DNA from: Nitrosospira sp. NpAV
GTDB taxonomy: Bacteria; Pseudomonadota; Gammaproteobacteria; Burkholderiales; Nitrosomonadaceae
NCBI RefSeq assembly: GCF_000832065.1
Contig: NZ_JXQM01000036.1
Location: 1 to 47,693, forward strand
Length of the DNA: 47,693 nucleotides
Reading direction: 5' to 3'
This document shows positions 10,663 through 18,765 of this stretch, piece by piece. Numbering within the stretch: the first letter of the stretch is position 1; each line of letters starts with the position of its first letter. Both the position numbers and the translations under genes were made by a program. Below the pieces are notes generated by a model, which saw only the letters and a program-made list of their open reading frames with translations, ran no database searches and was not told where the DNA came from.

Positions 10663-11400
10663 TTACATCACAACCTGATGTGGTTGAAGTGTCTTGGGCG
10701 CAGAAAACGCTGAATTACGATTTTTTTTTGCCAGCGCCGCGGCGTAACAATCTGGTGCCTCAATAGACCAAGCTTTTATACCCGCCCACTCCGGACGGTC
10801 ATGTTCGATCCGGTAACCTTCCTCGTCACCTGGCAGAATGGAAATAGCCTGCAAGTGCTCGGAGATTCCTTCACCCAAAGCTTTCAACACCGATTCCTTT
10901 ACCACCCAGTGTTGAATAAAATCTTCGTTCGCGATTAATCCGGATTTGCGCTCCAATGGAGAAAAGACATATGCACCCAGACTTTTTGCATCAATCCCGC
11001 AACCGCGATATTCGATATCCACACCAACCTGTCCATTTGTCGATAGCGCAATCAGTGCAAAGCAACCGGCATGCGAAACATTGAACTCGATTCCGGCCTT
11101 GTCCTGTAGATAAGGCTTGCCATGGCGATTTACCATAAAGCGCAATGTATCCGGTGGCAGCCGAAGCCGCGAAGCCAGCATGCGCCGTAAGGCGGCTCGT
11201 GTTGCAATCGAACGCACCTGGTCTTCATGCCTGCGAAACCTTAGTGCGTAGGCGACTTCGCCCTCGCTCAGCAGAAACAGATCCGAATCCAATACCGGCG
11301 TCTGCAGATTCATTTTAAGTAACCAGACTTCAACGCCGGAAGGGACGGCCTCAGGCAGAGGCAAGCGCTGCATGGGATACATCGGATAAGTGGGCGGCAT
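10663..11400 (-). CDS. Sfp-type 4'-phosphopantetheinyl transferase
   Basis: A 245-residue enzyme that moves phosphopantetheine from CoA onto the Ser of carrier domains, here presumably those of the neighbouring NRPS and PKS. The family signatures are present: the Mg-binding VGVDIE at about 125-130 (Asp 128, Glu 130) and WVVKESVLKALG at about 165-176. NVSHAG near 107 is also typical of Sfp-type enzymes. The gene overlaps the end of the thioesterase gene by 50 bases in another frame. The true start may be one of the ATGs at codons 7 or 10, because GGGAG directly abuts the first ATG. The NRPS gene begins about 100 bases downstream. Confidence 0.92.
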   Translation of the reverse strand: MPPTYPMYPMQRLPLPEAVPSGVEVWLLKMNLQTPVLDSDLFLLSEGEVAYALRFRRHEDQVRSIATRAALRRMLASRLRLPPDTLRFMVNRHGKPYLQDKAGIEFNVSHAGCFALIALSTNGQVGVDIEYRGCGIDAKSLGAYVFSPLERKSGLIANEDFIQHWVVKESVLKALGEGISEHLQAISILPGDEEGYRIEHDRPEWAGIKAWSIEAPDCYAAALAKKNRNSAFSAPKTLQPHQVVM

Positions 11401-12097
11401 CTCCCGCCAGACGTTGCGCTAGAGTGGAAAGAAATATCTCTTCATGCTGCCGGAGAAAGAAATGGCCGCCCTCGAACCAATCCAGCGAGACTTTCGCGGT
11501 ACTTTCAAGTCGCCATGCCTCGAGTTTGGACACGTGAATCTCATCAGCGCACCCGCCAAAAACATGGATAGGAAGAGGCAGCGGCGGTAATTTCTGGTAG
11601 CGGAAGCTCGCGCAAATACGATAGTCCGCACCCAGCAAACCCAGCGTCATGGAAAGCAGCTCAGGATTCCCGAACACTTCCTCCGGTGTCCCGTCCTGCT
11701 TGCGAAGCTCGGCAATGAGGGATGCATCGCTATCCTTGTCGGCATAACGCTTCCAATCCTGCTGTGAGGGGGCGGCACACGCGGATACCAATAAGGCGAC
11801 CGGCAAGGGCCGCATTCTCGCACGAAGGCAATGAGCAACCCGGCAAGCCAGCAAGGCTCCCATGCTATGCCCGAAGAGCGCATATCGTTGCGAGGGATTT
11901 ATTGCAAGCTCATCACACAAACGGCCAGCCAGCGCATCAAAAGTCTTCTCGGGCGCTTCATGCAGACGCTCTCCGCGACCAGGCAACTCAATTGGCTGCA
12001 TCCGTAGCCACGCGGGCAGCTTACGCCGCCAGCGTAGATACATGGCTGCGCTGGCGCCTGCACACGGCAAACAATATAGTGTCAGCGGTGCCGCCAT
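11351..12097 (-). CDS. Type II thioesterase of the NRPS/PKS cluster
   Basis: A 248-residue alpha/beta hydrolase of the GrsT/RifR type. Such enzymes remove wrongly loaded or stalled acyl groups from carrier domains. The nucleophile is in GHSMGA (Ser 78), a likely Asp lies in GCADEIH and the catalytic His in GGHFFL near residue 213. The N-terminal LYCLPCAGASA segment is the usual oxyanion-side loop. The ATG overlaps the stop of the MbtH-like gene by one base (TAATG), so the two are probably translationally coupled. No separate TE domain is seen in the megasynthases inside the window, so a release domain may sit on the truncated NRPS. Confidence 0.92.
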   Translation of the reverse strand: MAAPLTLYCLPCAGASAAMYLRWRRKLPAWLRMQPIELPGRGERLHEAPEKTFDALAGRLCDELAINPSQRYALFGHSMGALLACRVAHCLRARMRPLPVALLVSACAAPSQQDWKRYADKDSDASLIAELRKQDGTPEEVFGNPELLSMTLGLLGADYRICASFRYQKLPPLPLPIHVFGGCADEIHVSKLEAWRLESTAKVSLDWFEGGHFFLRQHEEIFLSTLAQRLAGDAAHLSDVSHAALASA

Positions 12098-12327
12098 TAC
12101 TGGTTCGTACCCGATGCCTGCTCGTCCATGAACCGCCGCAGACTCAAAGGCCGCATATCGGTCCAGACTCTTTCGATATATTCCAGACAGGTTTTTTTGT
12201 CACCCGCTATTTCCGTGTCACGCCAGCCGCCGGGTATAGCCTTCCACTCCGGCCAGATTGAATACTGTTCTTCGTGATTAACCAGGACACGGAACATCCC
12301 GTCTTCACGATCAAAACAACTTGTCAT
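12097..12327 (-). CDS. MbtH-like protein
   Basis: A 76-residue member of the MbtH family, small proteins that bind NRPS adenylation domains and are often needed for their folding or activity. The family pattern is clear: [15 protein letters not shown], then IPGGW and a C-terminal [13 protein letters not shown] start it at the ATG at 12327, which has AGGA upstream. An in-frame GTG at 12396 would add 23 residues not typical of the family. It is the first gene of the operon, and its stop codon overlaps the start of the thioesterase gene. The Fur box lies about 130 bases upstream. Confidence 0.9.
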   Translation of the reverse strand: MTSCFDREDGMFRVLVNHEEQYSIWPEWKAIPGGWRDTEIAGDKKTCLEYIERVWTDMRPLSLRRFMDEQASGTNQ

Positions 12328-12801
12328 CACGGATTCCTGAATTTGATGAATGGAAATAGATTCCTGGTCCAGTAGATCAGAATGCTTCTTATTCACCTAG
12401 ACGAACCAGGACGGGGAAAGTACAAAGAAAAAAAACTTGCTTGTTCTTTAATATTAATGATAATACTAATCGTTATCATTGTTAACTACAAAATCATTAT
12501 GAGCATGATCTTATAGAAATGAAATTTGCGTTTTAGGGATTGAAAATCCTTGATGGCCGCACTCCCGCTACCCGAATAGCGGAAACAAGGAGGCTAAAAG
12601 GCTCGCTGATCCTTATGGATAACCCATGCGGTCGATACGAAGACTGCCTCGACCGAAATAACACTCAGCCGCATTACGCCCGGCTTCAAAAGAGCCATGG
12701 ACGTTTTTATCAACTTGATGACGGAGGTGATATTTTCAGAGACGACTCGATTATTTAATAATTCTGAGAAATTTTTATAGCTTAAATATGGAGGTAATTG
12801 A
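12328..12801. other. Divergent intergenic region with structured-looking part
   Basis: The 474 bases between the MbtH-like gene (minus) and the PEP-CTERM gene (plus) hold the Fur box at 12456-12480. The part from about 12540 to 12780 has no convincing gene. It contains small inverted repeats, such as CCGCTA/TAGCGG around 12565-12585 and CGGTCGA/TCGACCG around 12628-12655. These could form leader-RNA hairpins ahead of the PEP-CTERM gene, but I cannot match them to a known riboswitch. Confidence 0.4.
12456..12480. promoter_or_regulatory. Fur box of the NRPS/PKS operon
   Basis: AATGATAA and TTATCATT form a perfect 8-base inverted repeat separated by nine bases. The site closely resembles the Fur consensus of GATAAT-type hexamers. 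It lies about 130 bases upstream of the MbtH-like start, where it could repress the whole biosynthetic operon when iron is plentiful. It could also act on the divergent PEP-CTERM gene, which is further away. Confidence 0.8.
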
Positions 12802-13524
12802 ATGAACTCAAAACTCAATAACAACTTTTTCAAGAAAGCGGCTGCCACTACATCCTTATTAGCATTATCGCTGCTGGTAAATCCAGCCCATGCGGTTAAC
12901 TGGACGGAAATCGGCGATGCAGGCCAACTGCTCAGTACCGCGCAAGAGCCGCTAGGCGATGGCGCGTTGAGAAATATTTACGGGAGCGTCTCAACCAATG
13001 CGGACGTCGACTTGTATAAGATCTTCATTTCTGATCCCATCACCTTCTCTGCGTCTGTCACATCCACCAGCGGCAACTTTGACTCTGTGCTCGCGCTGTT
13101 TAATGGCGGCGGGTATGGAGTATATGGAAATGACGATGCCCGGCTTGGAGATAGGAATGCAGGATTGCCCGCTGGCAGCCTCCTCGGCCCGCAGGCCCCG
13201 GGTTGGTATTATTTGGCTGTATTTGGCCTTGACACTACACCCACCAGCGGTAATGGCACCACCCCGGACCATTATATTGCTCCCGATACCAGCTCTCCCT
13301 TTACATCAGTCATAGGCGCTTCCGGTCCCGGGGGCGCTTCACCGCTGACGGGATGGGCGCCTGTAGCGCCTGGTGATGTGGTTACTCTCAATGAGGAGTA
13401 CCGTCTCAGACTTTCGGGAGTTTCGGTCTCTCCGGTACCTGAGCCAGAAACCTACGCCATGTTATTGGCCGGCTTAGGCTTGGTCGGTGCAATGGCCCGT
13501 CGTAGAAAGGTTTTTACCGAATAG
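12802..13524 (+). CDS. PEP-CTERM exported protein with PPC-like domain
   Basis: A 240-residue secreted protein. Residues 1-31 form a signal peptide with a charged start, a hydrophobic core and a likely cleavage after AHA. The middle (about 60-150) has DVDLYKIFI, DSVLALF and GWYYLAVFG, resembling a bacterial pre-peptidase C-terminal (PPC) beta-sandwich. The C-terminus carries VPEPETYAMLLAGLGLVG from 212, then RRRK, the PEP-CTERM sorting tag recognised by exosortase. No exosortase gene lies in the window. GGAGG sits well placed before the ATG and a strong terminator follows. Its role is unknown; such proteins usually end up at the surface or in exopolysaccharide matrix. Confidence 0.9.
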   Translation: MNSKLNNNFFKKAAATTSLLALSLLVNPAHAVNWTEIGDAGQLLSTAQEPLGDGALRNIYGSVSTNADVDLYKIFISDPITFSASVTSTSGNFDSVLALFNGGGYGVYGNDDARLGDRNAGLPAGSLLGPQAPGWYYLAVFGLDTTPTSGNGTTPDHYIAPDTSSPFTSVIGASGPGGASPLTGWAPVAPGDVVTLNEEYRLRLSGVSVSPVPEPETYAMLLAGLGLVGAMARRRKVFTE

Positions 13525-13570
13525 TAAAACTCAAAGGGGCTTCGGCCCCCTGACTCCGCTATATCCGATA

Positions 13571-13606
13571 CCCATTAGGCGGCTCTTTGAGCCTAATGGG
13601 TTATTT
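13571..13606 (+). terminator. Rho-independent terminator after PEP-CTERM gene
   Basis: CCCATTAGGC at 13571-13580 and GCCTAATGGG at 13591-13600 form a perfect 10-bp stem with a 10-base loop, followed by TTATTT. A smaller GGGGC-TTCG-GCCCC hairpin precedes it at 13536-13549. Confidence 0.85.
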
Positions 13607-13930
13607 AGGTCAACCGCCAGAATCAGGCTCGAAGCGTGGAACCAGACCGATCAGCAGCGACAAATGGGAGCTTCTGCATAAGCCACCCGGGTAGCGGGAT
13701 TCTTTTCAGCAATTCATTCTCAACAGCGTCCAGTGGCATCTCGTACGGCGTGTGATCCATTCGACTACCGTTCGCCAGACTATATCCGCCGCGAACCCCC
13801 ATAGAGCGCACCTGATGAGCGGATCAATCCGTATCAAATTTCCGCCATTTGGTTTAGTTAGTCTGAACCGACAATTAACTACCGCAGGGTGAGTGTAATT
13901 GACACCGTGAATAACGAAGGAGAAATGCAA
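13607..13930. other. Intergenic stretch without a recognisable gene
   Basis: About 320 bases separate the terminator from the end of the orphan sigma factor gene. Minus-strand frames of 60-75 codons exist, but their translations match no family I know and lack good starts. In FecI-type loci a fecR gene would normally sit here, downstream of the sigma gene. I see no FecR-like motif, so this may be a decayed remnant or plain spacer. Confidence 0.35.
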
Positions 13931-14443
13931 TCACAAGGACGGGAGGGCAGCCCGGCAATGGTCCATTGCGTCATGGATGAGGATGTTCACCAGGGAAGTC
14001 GAGATATCCAGCTTGGAAGCAATTGCGCAGTGCGTATGGCCGTCTAGGCGGTGAAGTTCGAAAACCCGTCTTGTCCGTTCAGGCAGTTCGTCCAAAGCGT
14101 GTGCAATCATCGTCAGATGTTGGCGGTTGATCGCAGTTGCCTCTGGCGTTCCGACCAGAGCCGGAACATGCAACCCTTCTTCCTCATTCTCAAAAATCCC
14201 TACCTCAAACGCTGCGCGCCGATGGCGGTCGATAGCGAGATTACGCACCATTTGAAGCAGATACGCGAGTGGCTGCTTGATGTTCAATGCGCCCGCCGTC
14301 TCGGTCACCTTGAGGTAAGCATCCTGCACGATATCCTCTGCCCGCTCGGGATTACGCACGATATTCAACGCCACCCGCCGTAACTGTGCCTGATGAGCGA
14401 CAAAAACCGTACTTAAATCAACTGACTGCTGATCTAGAAGCAC
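13931..14443 (-). CDS. ECF sigma factor, FecI-like, without adjacent FecR
   Basis: A 170-residue extracytoplasmic-function sigma factor. Region 2 is seen around residues 14-80 (RNPERAEDIVQDAYLKV, then MVRNLAIDRHRR) and region 4 around 110-165 (LDELPERTRRVFELHRLDGHTHCAIA). It resembles the iron-starvation group that directs transcription of TonB-receptor genes. The start is a GTG at 14443 with an excellent GGGGAGG site nine bases upstream. No anti-sigma gene follows. A Fur box and a promoter lie directly upstream, suggesting expression under iron limitation. It may cooperate with, or be a paralogue of, the FecI-like gene at 19837-20346. Confidence 0.88.
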   Translation of the reverse strand: MLLDQQSVDLSTVFVAHQAQLRRVALNIVRNPERAEDIVQDAYLKVTETAGALNIKQPLAYLLQMVRNLAIDRHRRAAFEVGIFENEEEGLHVPALVGTPEATAINRQHLTMIAHALDELPERTRRVFELHRLDGHTHCAIASKLDISTSLVNILIHDAMDHCRAALPSL

Positions 14444-14477
14444 TTGACACCTCCCCTATGCTAATTCACTTATAAAC

Positions 14478-14502
14478 AATAACGAGAATTGTTCTTATTA
14501 TC
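14478..14502. promoter_or_regulatory. Fur box upstream of orphan sigma factor
   Basis: On the minus strand the site reads as a degenerate Fur box beginning GATAATAAGAACAATTCTCG and ending TTATT. It overlaps the promoter hexamers of the duplicated cassette and lies 35 bases from the sigma factor start. A close copy is at 20503-20527. Confidence 0.65.
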
Positions 14503-14533
14503 ATATAAGAAATGAAGTTTTACAATAGGAACG
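14478..14533. repeat. Duplicated promoter cassette, copy A
   Basis: This 56-base segment aligns without gaps to 20503-20558 with 49 identities by my count. Both copies hold TTATCA (14498-14503), a 17-base spacer and TACAAT (14521-14526) on the plus strand. On the minus strand the same bases give TTGTAA, 17 bases and GATAAT. It therefore looks like a promoter usable in both directions. In copy A only the minus direction leads to a start codon, that of the sigma factor at 14443. Confidence 0.75.
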
Positions 14534-14593
14534 CGTCATGACGACGCATTGCGACAAGTGCTTTATGCAAGATATTGATTATATTTCACATAT

Positions 14594-15958
14594 TTATTTG
14601 GTTCGTTCTCCCATCATCTTGTTCGAACCAGGTAAGGTCATGGCGGCATCCGCAGGTTGGCGCGTCCGCTTAACTGCAAATTTGCGGCTGTGCCGTTTCC
14701 TCAACCAGATGTAGACACCTGTCACGGAAAGCATGGCTACCACCAAACCCATGACAGAAATGAGAATTCGCCCCGGCAGACCGAGAATGCGGCCGGAATG
14801 CAATGGGAATTGCATCTGCACGAAGATATCAGCGGCAGTACCTTTCCAGGGCTGGATGTCACCCAGATAGCGCCCGTCTTCGCCGTCGAAGTACAGCTTT
14901 GCCGGACCCACACCCGCGGCACCATGATCATCACCCGAATAGTGAAAATCGACACCGTAGACGCCGTAATTCTGTTCATAATATACGCTTCCCGCCGGTT
15001 CCGGCCACCCCCTGCGCTCGGCTTCCCTGCGGGCATCTGCAATTACCGACGCATAGCTGACGACGGGCATGATCGGTTGGTGCTTGTTTGCCGGAGTTCT
15101 CGAATCGAAGGGGCTGGGGGTGACATCCGAGACCATCGACATGACCGGGAAAAACACTTCCCGGTAAAGATTTAACGAGAATGCCGTGAAGGCCAGGATA
15201 AACAATAGCGCCCACGTCCACAGGCTGCCAGCACGATGCAAATCGAAGTTGATTTTATACCCCTTGGCGCCCCAGCGAATACGCCATGCGGGTTGCCAGC
15301 GTTGCCACCAGGTACGCTGCGCATACCCCGTCACTAATGGTCTATGGAATAAATCCCTTTCGCCGTCCAATGTCTCCGGCATAGATCCCTCATTGGCCCG
15401 GCGTTGGCTCCGGCGCGCCGGTAACGTCAGGAAAAAGCCACTGAAGCAATCCAGCATCCAGATTATGGCAATGACCCCCAGCAACCAGGCACCCCAATCA
15501 TCAATCCCCCACATCTCGGGCATGTGTAAAGTAAAATGCAGTTTATAGAGAAAAGACACGAAATTTTCGCGGGCCAGTGAAACCGCTCCCCACTCGCGCT
15601 TGCCCAACTCTGCACCCGTGACCGGATCGACGAATACCTGATTGAATCCCAGCTCATAAAATTTGCCCGTCGCTGGATCAACACGGGGCTCCACTCCAAA
15701 AGCCAGGGATTTACCCTCTTCCGGCAATAACGGGATAAAAGTTACCCACGCCCTTGGATCGGCGGCTTCGATCCGGCGCGCCAGTTCCAGCGAAGGAATG
15801 GCTTCACCACGACTCCGTACCTCGGTGAGGTGCGGATTAAGTAAATCGTCAAGCTCGTGATCCCAAGAAATGATTGCCCCGGTGATCCCGGTAATGAACA
15901 GGAAACCGGCAATAACGAGACCGCACCAGCGATGCAGAAGGATAAAGACGGAGCGCAT
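14594..15958 (-). CDS. PepSY-domain inner-membrane protein (iron-uptake associated)
   Basis: A 454-residue PepSY-associated membrane protein of the PiuB type, often found beside TonB siderophore receptors. Some members reduce ferric siderophores at the inner membrane. An N-terminal membrane segment follows LLHRWCGLVIAG. Further segments lie near 160-185 (WLLGVIAIIWMLDCFSGFFL), near 245-265 and at the C-terminus (LISVMGLVVAMLSVTGVYIW), with periplasmic PepSY parts between them. Conserved membrane His residues could bind haem. I prefer the ATG at 15958; a TTG six codons earlier is also in frame. The gene follows the TonB receptor by about 65 bases and is probably co-transcribed with it. Confidence 0.87.
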   Translation of the reverse strand: MRSVFILLHRWCGLVIAGFLFITGITGAIISWDHELDDLLNPHLTEVRSRGEAIPSLELARRIEAADPRAWVTFIPLLPEEGKSLAFGVEPRVDPATGKFYELGFNQVFVDPVTGAELGKREWGAVSLARENFVSFLYKLHFTLHMPEMWGIDDWGAWLLGVIAIIWMLDCFSGFFLTLPARRSQRRANEGSMPETLDGERDLFHRPLVTGYAQRTWWQRWQPAWRIRWGAKGYKINFDLHRAGSLWTWALLFILAFTAFSLNLYREVFFPVMSMVSDVTPSPFDSRTPANKHQPIMPVVSYASVIADARREAERRGWPEPAGSVYYEQNYGVYGVDFHYSGDDHGAAGVGPAKLYFDGEDGRYLGDIQPWKGTAADIFVQMQFPLHSGRILGLPGRILISVMGLVVAMLSVTGVYIWLRKRHSRKFAVKRTRQPADAAMTLPGSNKMMGERTK

Positions 15959-16024
15959 CGAATGCTTAATACTCAAATAATTGATTACAACGTATCACCG
16001 CTTCTCCAATCCGGGAATATCTCG

Positions 16025-18535
16025 CTAAAACTCCAGCTTCAGCGAGCCGATCACGGTAAGCGGCGCACCTGTGTAGATAATCTCGCGAAAGTTTTGCGCA
16101 CCGATGAAATAGCGTTCATTAAGTAGATTGCGAATATTCACAGACGCCACAAGATTGGTTTTCTTGTTAAAAAACATACCTCTCTCGCGATAATACACCG
16201 CGGCATCCATGCGCATGTAACCAGGCAGGGTAAACGGGTCCTGGCAGAACGAACCCACCGGGTCCTGGCACAGAAAAATCCCGTTGCGCTCCCCAAAAGC
16301 CACAAACCCCGTACTCACCCCGAATCCCTTGAATATTCCTTCATTAAACGTGTAGGTCGTCCAGAGACTCGCCTGGTGCTTGGCCACATTAGGTAAGCGG
16401 CTATTTTCCAGAAACGTGGCGTCCTTGGTAATGCGCGCATCGATATAGGCATAGCTTGCGATGATTTCCAGTCCGGGGAGAATCTGACCGGCCAGATCGA
16501 CTTCAACACCGCGGCTGCGTTGCTCGCCGGTGGCGACCGAAAAACCTGAACCCGGCCCCTGGCTGATATCGGAAGTCAGCACGTTTTTCTTCGTGGTCTC
16601 GAATACGGCCACCGTCAGCCGCAACTGTCCGTCATGTGTCTGGAGTTTCACGCCGCCTTCATAGGACTCGCCGCGTTCAGGGCGAAACAAGGTTCCCTGC
16701 GCACTCCTGGCGCCGCCGGCTTGCGGGGCGAAAGACTGCGTGTAATTGGCGAATAATGCCACCGGTTTCCATGGCTGGTAAGTCATGCCGACGGAAGGGC
16801 TGAACGCGCGATCGGTTTGCCGGTCCGTGCTTCCATTGGTGAGGAAGGCGTTGGGGCGATTGGTTATGTTTTGTTCGAAGATGTCGAATCGCCCCCCGGC
16901 GTGCATATGGAGATTATTAAGCAAGGCAATCTGATCGCCAAAATACAAGCCGAGCGCATTATTGGTTTGCCTGGAATCATTGAAGGTCGTCAGCGGACCG
17001 TCAAGGAACAGCCTGTTCGCCGGATTGAAGATATCGATGAAACTTCCCAGCTGGCCGAAATCCCCTGATGACTTAGTCTTCTGAAACTCCCTTCCAAGTT
17101 CGAGTCCAACCAATGCCTTGTGCTTGATCAATCCCGTCGAGAAAACGCCATGCAGCTCATTCTGTAAATAATGGCTCTGCACATTCTGCGGGATTTCATA
17201 GCGCGCCAAATTGAGAATTCCGGTGGTCTCATCAAGGAAATTCGACTCCAGGCTGGTATATCTTTCGGAGGCCGACGCTGCTCGGAAGGCGGTTCGCCAC
17301 CTGAACGAATCGTTGAATTGATGGAGAAAAGTCAGCGTCGCTTTTCCCTGATTGATCACCCCTCGCCGGCCGGGATCGCCGAGAAAGCGGCTGACGGGAA
17401 TCGGCGCCGGGCCGTTTCCGAACGCAACAATACCGCGATCGATCGGTGATTTGTCGTAGAGATATTCCCCTTCCAATCGAAAGGAAGTCTGTCCATCCAA
17501 TACCCACCCTATCGTGGGAGCGATGAAGACCCGTTCGCTCCTGACGCCGTTGCGATAGCTATGCGCATTCTCATAGACCGCGTTCAACCGGTAGGTGAGG
17601 CTCTTGCTCTCATTCAATGGTCCGCCGATATCTATGGTCGGACGATACAACCCGAAATTGCCGATGACCATTTGGGCCGAATAATAGGGGTTTGCGAGCG
17701 GCGCTTTCGTTATTTGATTGATGATTCCTCCCGGATCGGAGCGGCCATAGAGATACGAGGGCGGTCCTTTTACCACCTCGATGCTCTCGATGTTCGCGGT
17801 ATCCCGGCCCGCGCGCGCGCCATACGTGCTATCTTCCCGGAAACCATTCTTGAAGACATTGAGATCCGAGCGGAAACCGCGAATCATGAAGTCGCCTCCC
17901 CTCCCGCCCTGGGTACTGGTCATGGATGTGCCGCTGATGTTACGAATGGCTTCATCGATGCGAAAAGCTTTCTGATCTTCGATCACGTTGTTGGTGACGA
18001 CGCCAATCGACCTGGGAATATCCTGAATAGGCGCTGGTATCCGAGTCGCGCTGGATGCCTCTTCCGCGGTATAATTCAATTGACGCACCTCCTTGATCAC
18101 CAGCTCGCGCAAACTCACCGGGTTCTCCCCGTCGCCCAAAGAGGAGGAGGCTGCAGGCGAACGGCGGTGCAACGTCAAACTGGTACCGTCCTGCCGATAC
18201 TCCAGACCCGTACCCCGGAGAAGCGCATCGAGCGCCTGACGCGGCGGCATTCTTCCCTTTACGCCCTGCGCGCTCTTGCCCGCGACAAGAGCGGGTGTGA
18301 AGAAAATCTGTAACGAAGTCTGGCGCCCCAGCTGCTTCAGCGCATCAGCAAGCGGCTGGGCCGCGATATCGATAGCCAGAGACTCCTCTTGTTGAGCATG
18401 AACGAAGGGTGTGGCCACCATGAAAATAGCGGCGAATACTAAAAATGCAATGTAGCCAAATCCGCCTCCTTGGCATGGGAGAATCATCTCCCATGCCGGC
18501 AATCGATTGATCCCTTTCACAATTCTCTCTCCCAT
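16025..18535 (-). CDS. TonB-dependent siderophore receptor with STN signalling domain
   Basis: An 836-residue outer-membrane receptor of the FecA/FpvA class. A signal peptide ends near residue 48 (PFVHAQQ). The STN domain (about 50-115, with ADALKQLGRQTSLQIFF) signals ligand binding to a FecR protein. The plug follows at about 150-270 (IRNISGT, DFMIRGF, IEVVKGPPSYLYGR) and the beta-barrel runs to a terminal Phe, as usual for outer-membrane proteins. It probably imports a ferric siderophore, perhaps the product of the neighbouring NRPS/PKS. The start is uncertain: an in-frame TTG at 18661 would add 42 residues, but the ATG at 18535 gives a more normal export signal. FecR and FecI genes lie directly upstream. 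Confidence 0.93.
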   Translation of the reverse strand: MGERIVKGINRLPAWEMILPCQGGGFGYIAFLVFAAIFMVATPFVHAQQEESLAIDIAAQPLADALKQLGRQTSLQIFFTPALVAGKSAQGVKGRMPPRQALDALLRGTGLEYRQDGTSLTLHRRSPAASSSLGDGENPVSLRELVIKEVRQLNYTAEEASSATRIPAPIQDIPRSIGVVTNNVIEDQKAFRIDEAIRNISGTSMTSTQGGRGGDFMIRGFRSDLNVFKNGFREDSTYGARAGRDTANIESIEVVKGPPSYLYGRSDPGGIINQITKAPLANPYYSAQMVIGNFGLYRPTIDIGGPLNESKSLTYRLNAVYENAHSYRNGVRSERVFIAPTIGWVLDGQTSFRLEGEYLYDKSPIDRGIVAFGNGPAPIPVSRFLGDPGRRGVINQGKATLTFLHQFNDSFRWRTAFRAASASERYTSLESNFLDETTGILNLARYEIPQNVQSHYLQNELHGVFSTGLIKHKALVGLELGREFQKTKSSGDFGQLGSFIDIFNPANRLFLDGPLTTFNDSRQTNNALGLYFGDQIALLNNLHMHAGGRFDIFEQNITNRPNAFLTNGSTDRQTDRAFSPSVGMTYQPWKPVALFANYTQSFAPQAGGARSAQGTLFRPERGESYEGGVKLQTHDGQLRLTVAVFETTKKNVLTSDISQGPGSGFSVATGEQRSRGVEVDLAGQILPGLEIIASYAYIDARITKDATFLENSRLPNVAKHQASLWTTYTFNEGIFKGFGVSTGFVAFGERNGIFLCQDPVGSFCQDPFTLPGYMRMDAAVYYRERGMFFNKKTNLVASVNIRNLLNERYFIGAQNFREIIYTGAPLTVIGSLKLEF

Positions 18536-18765
18536 GGCGAGCTGGACAAAACCTTGCGTGCCCCGATGGGGACATTTATACCGCAGAGGCTTGCGACGGC
18601 TGGCTAGGGCGGACTGACAGTAGACGAAACAGCGGGGGGAAAACCTGAATGCAACCGGCAAGAGAATCCCGAATCAATACTTAGGAATGTGTCTTGCCGG
18701 TACAGAGACACCTGAGTGGGCACTTGAGCGGAGGCTTGTCCGGCGATTCCCCGTATACCGGTAGC

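Noticed and set aside
12540-12758. Small plus-strand frame of 72 codons upstream of the PEP-CTERM gene
   Set aside because: The translation has no family resemblance, no good ribosome site, and overlaps several inverted repeats.
13623-13930. Minus-strand frames as a FecR remnant
   Set aside because: No FecR or DUF4880 motif can be read in any frame, so the idea is not supported.
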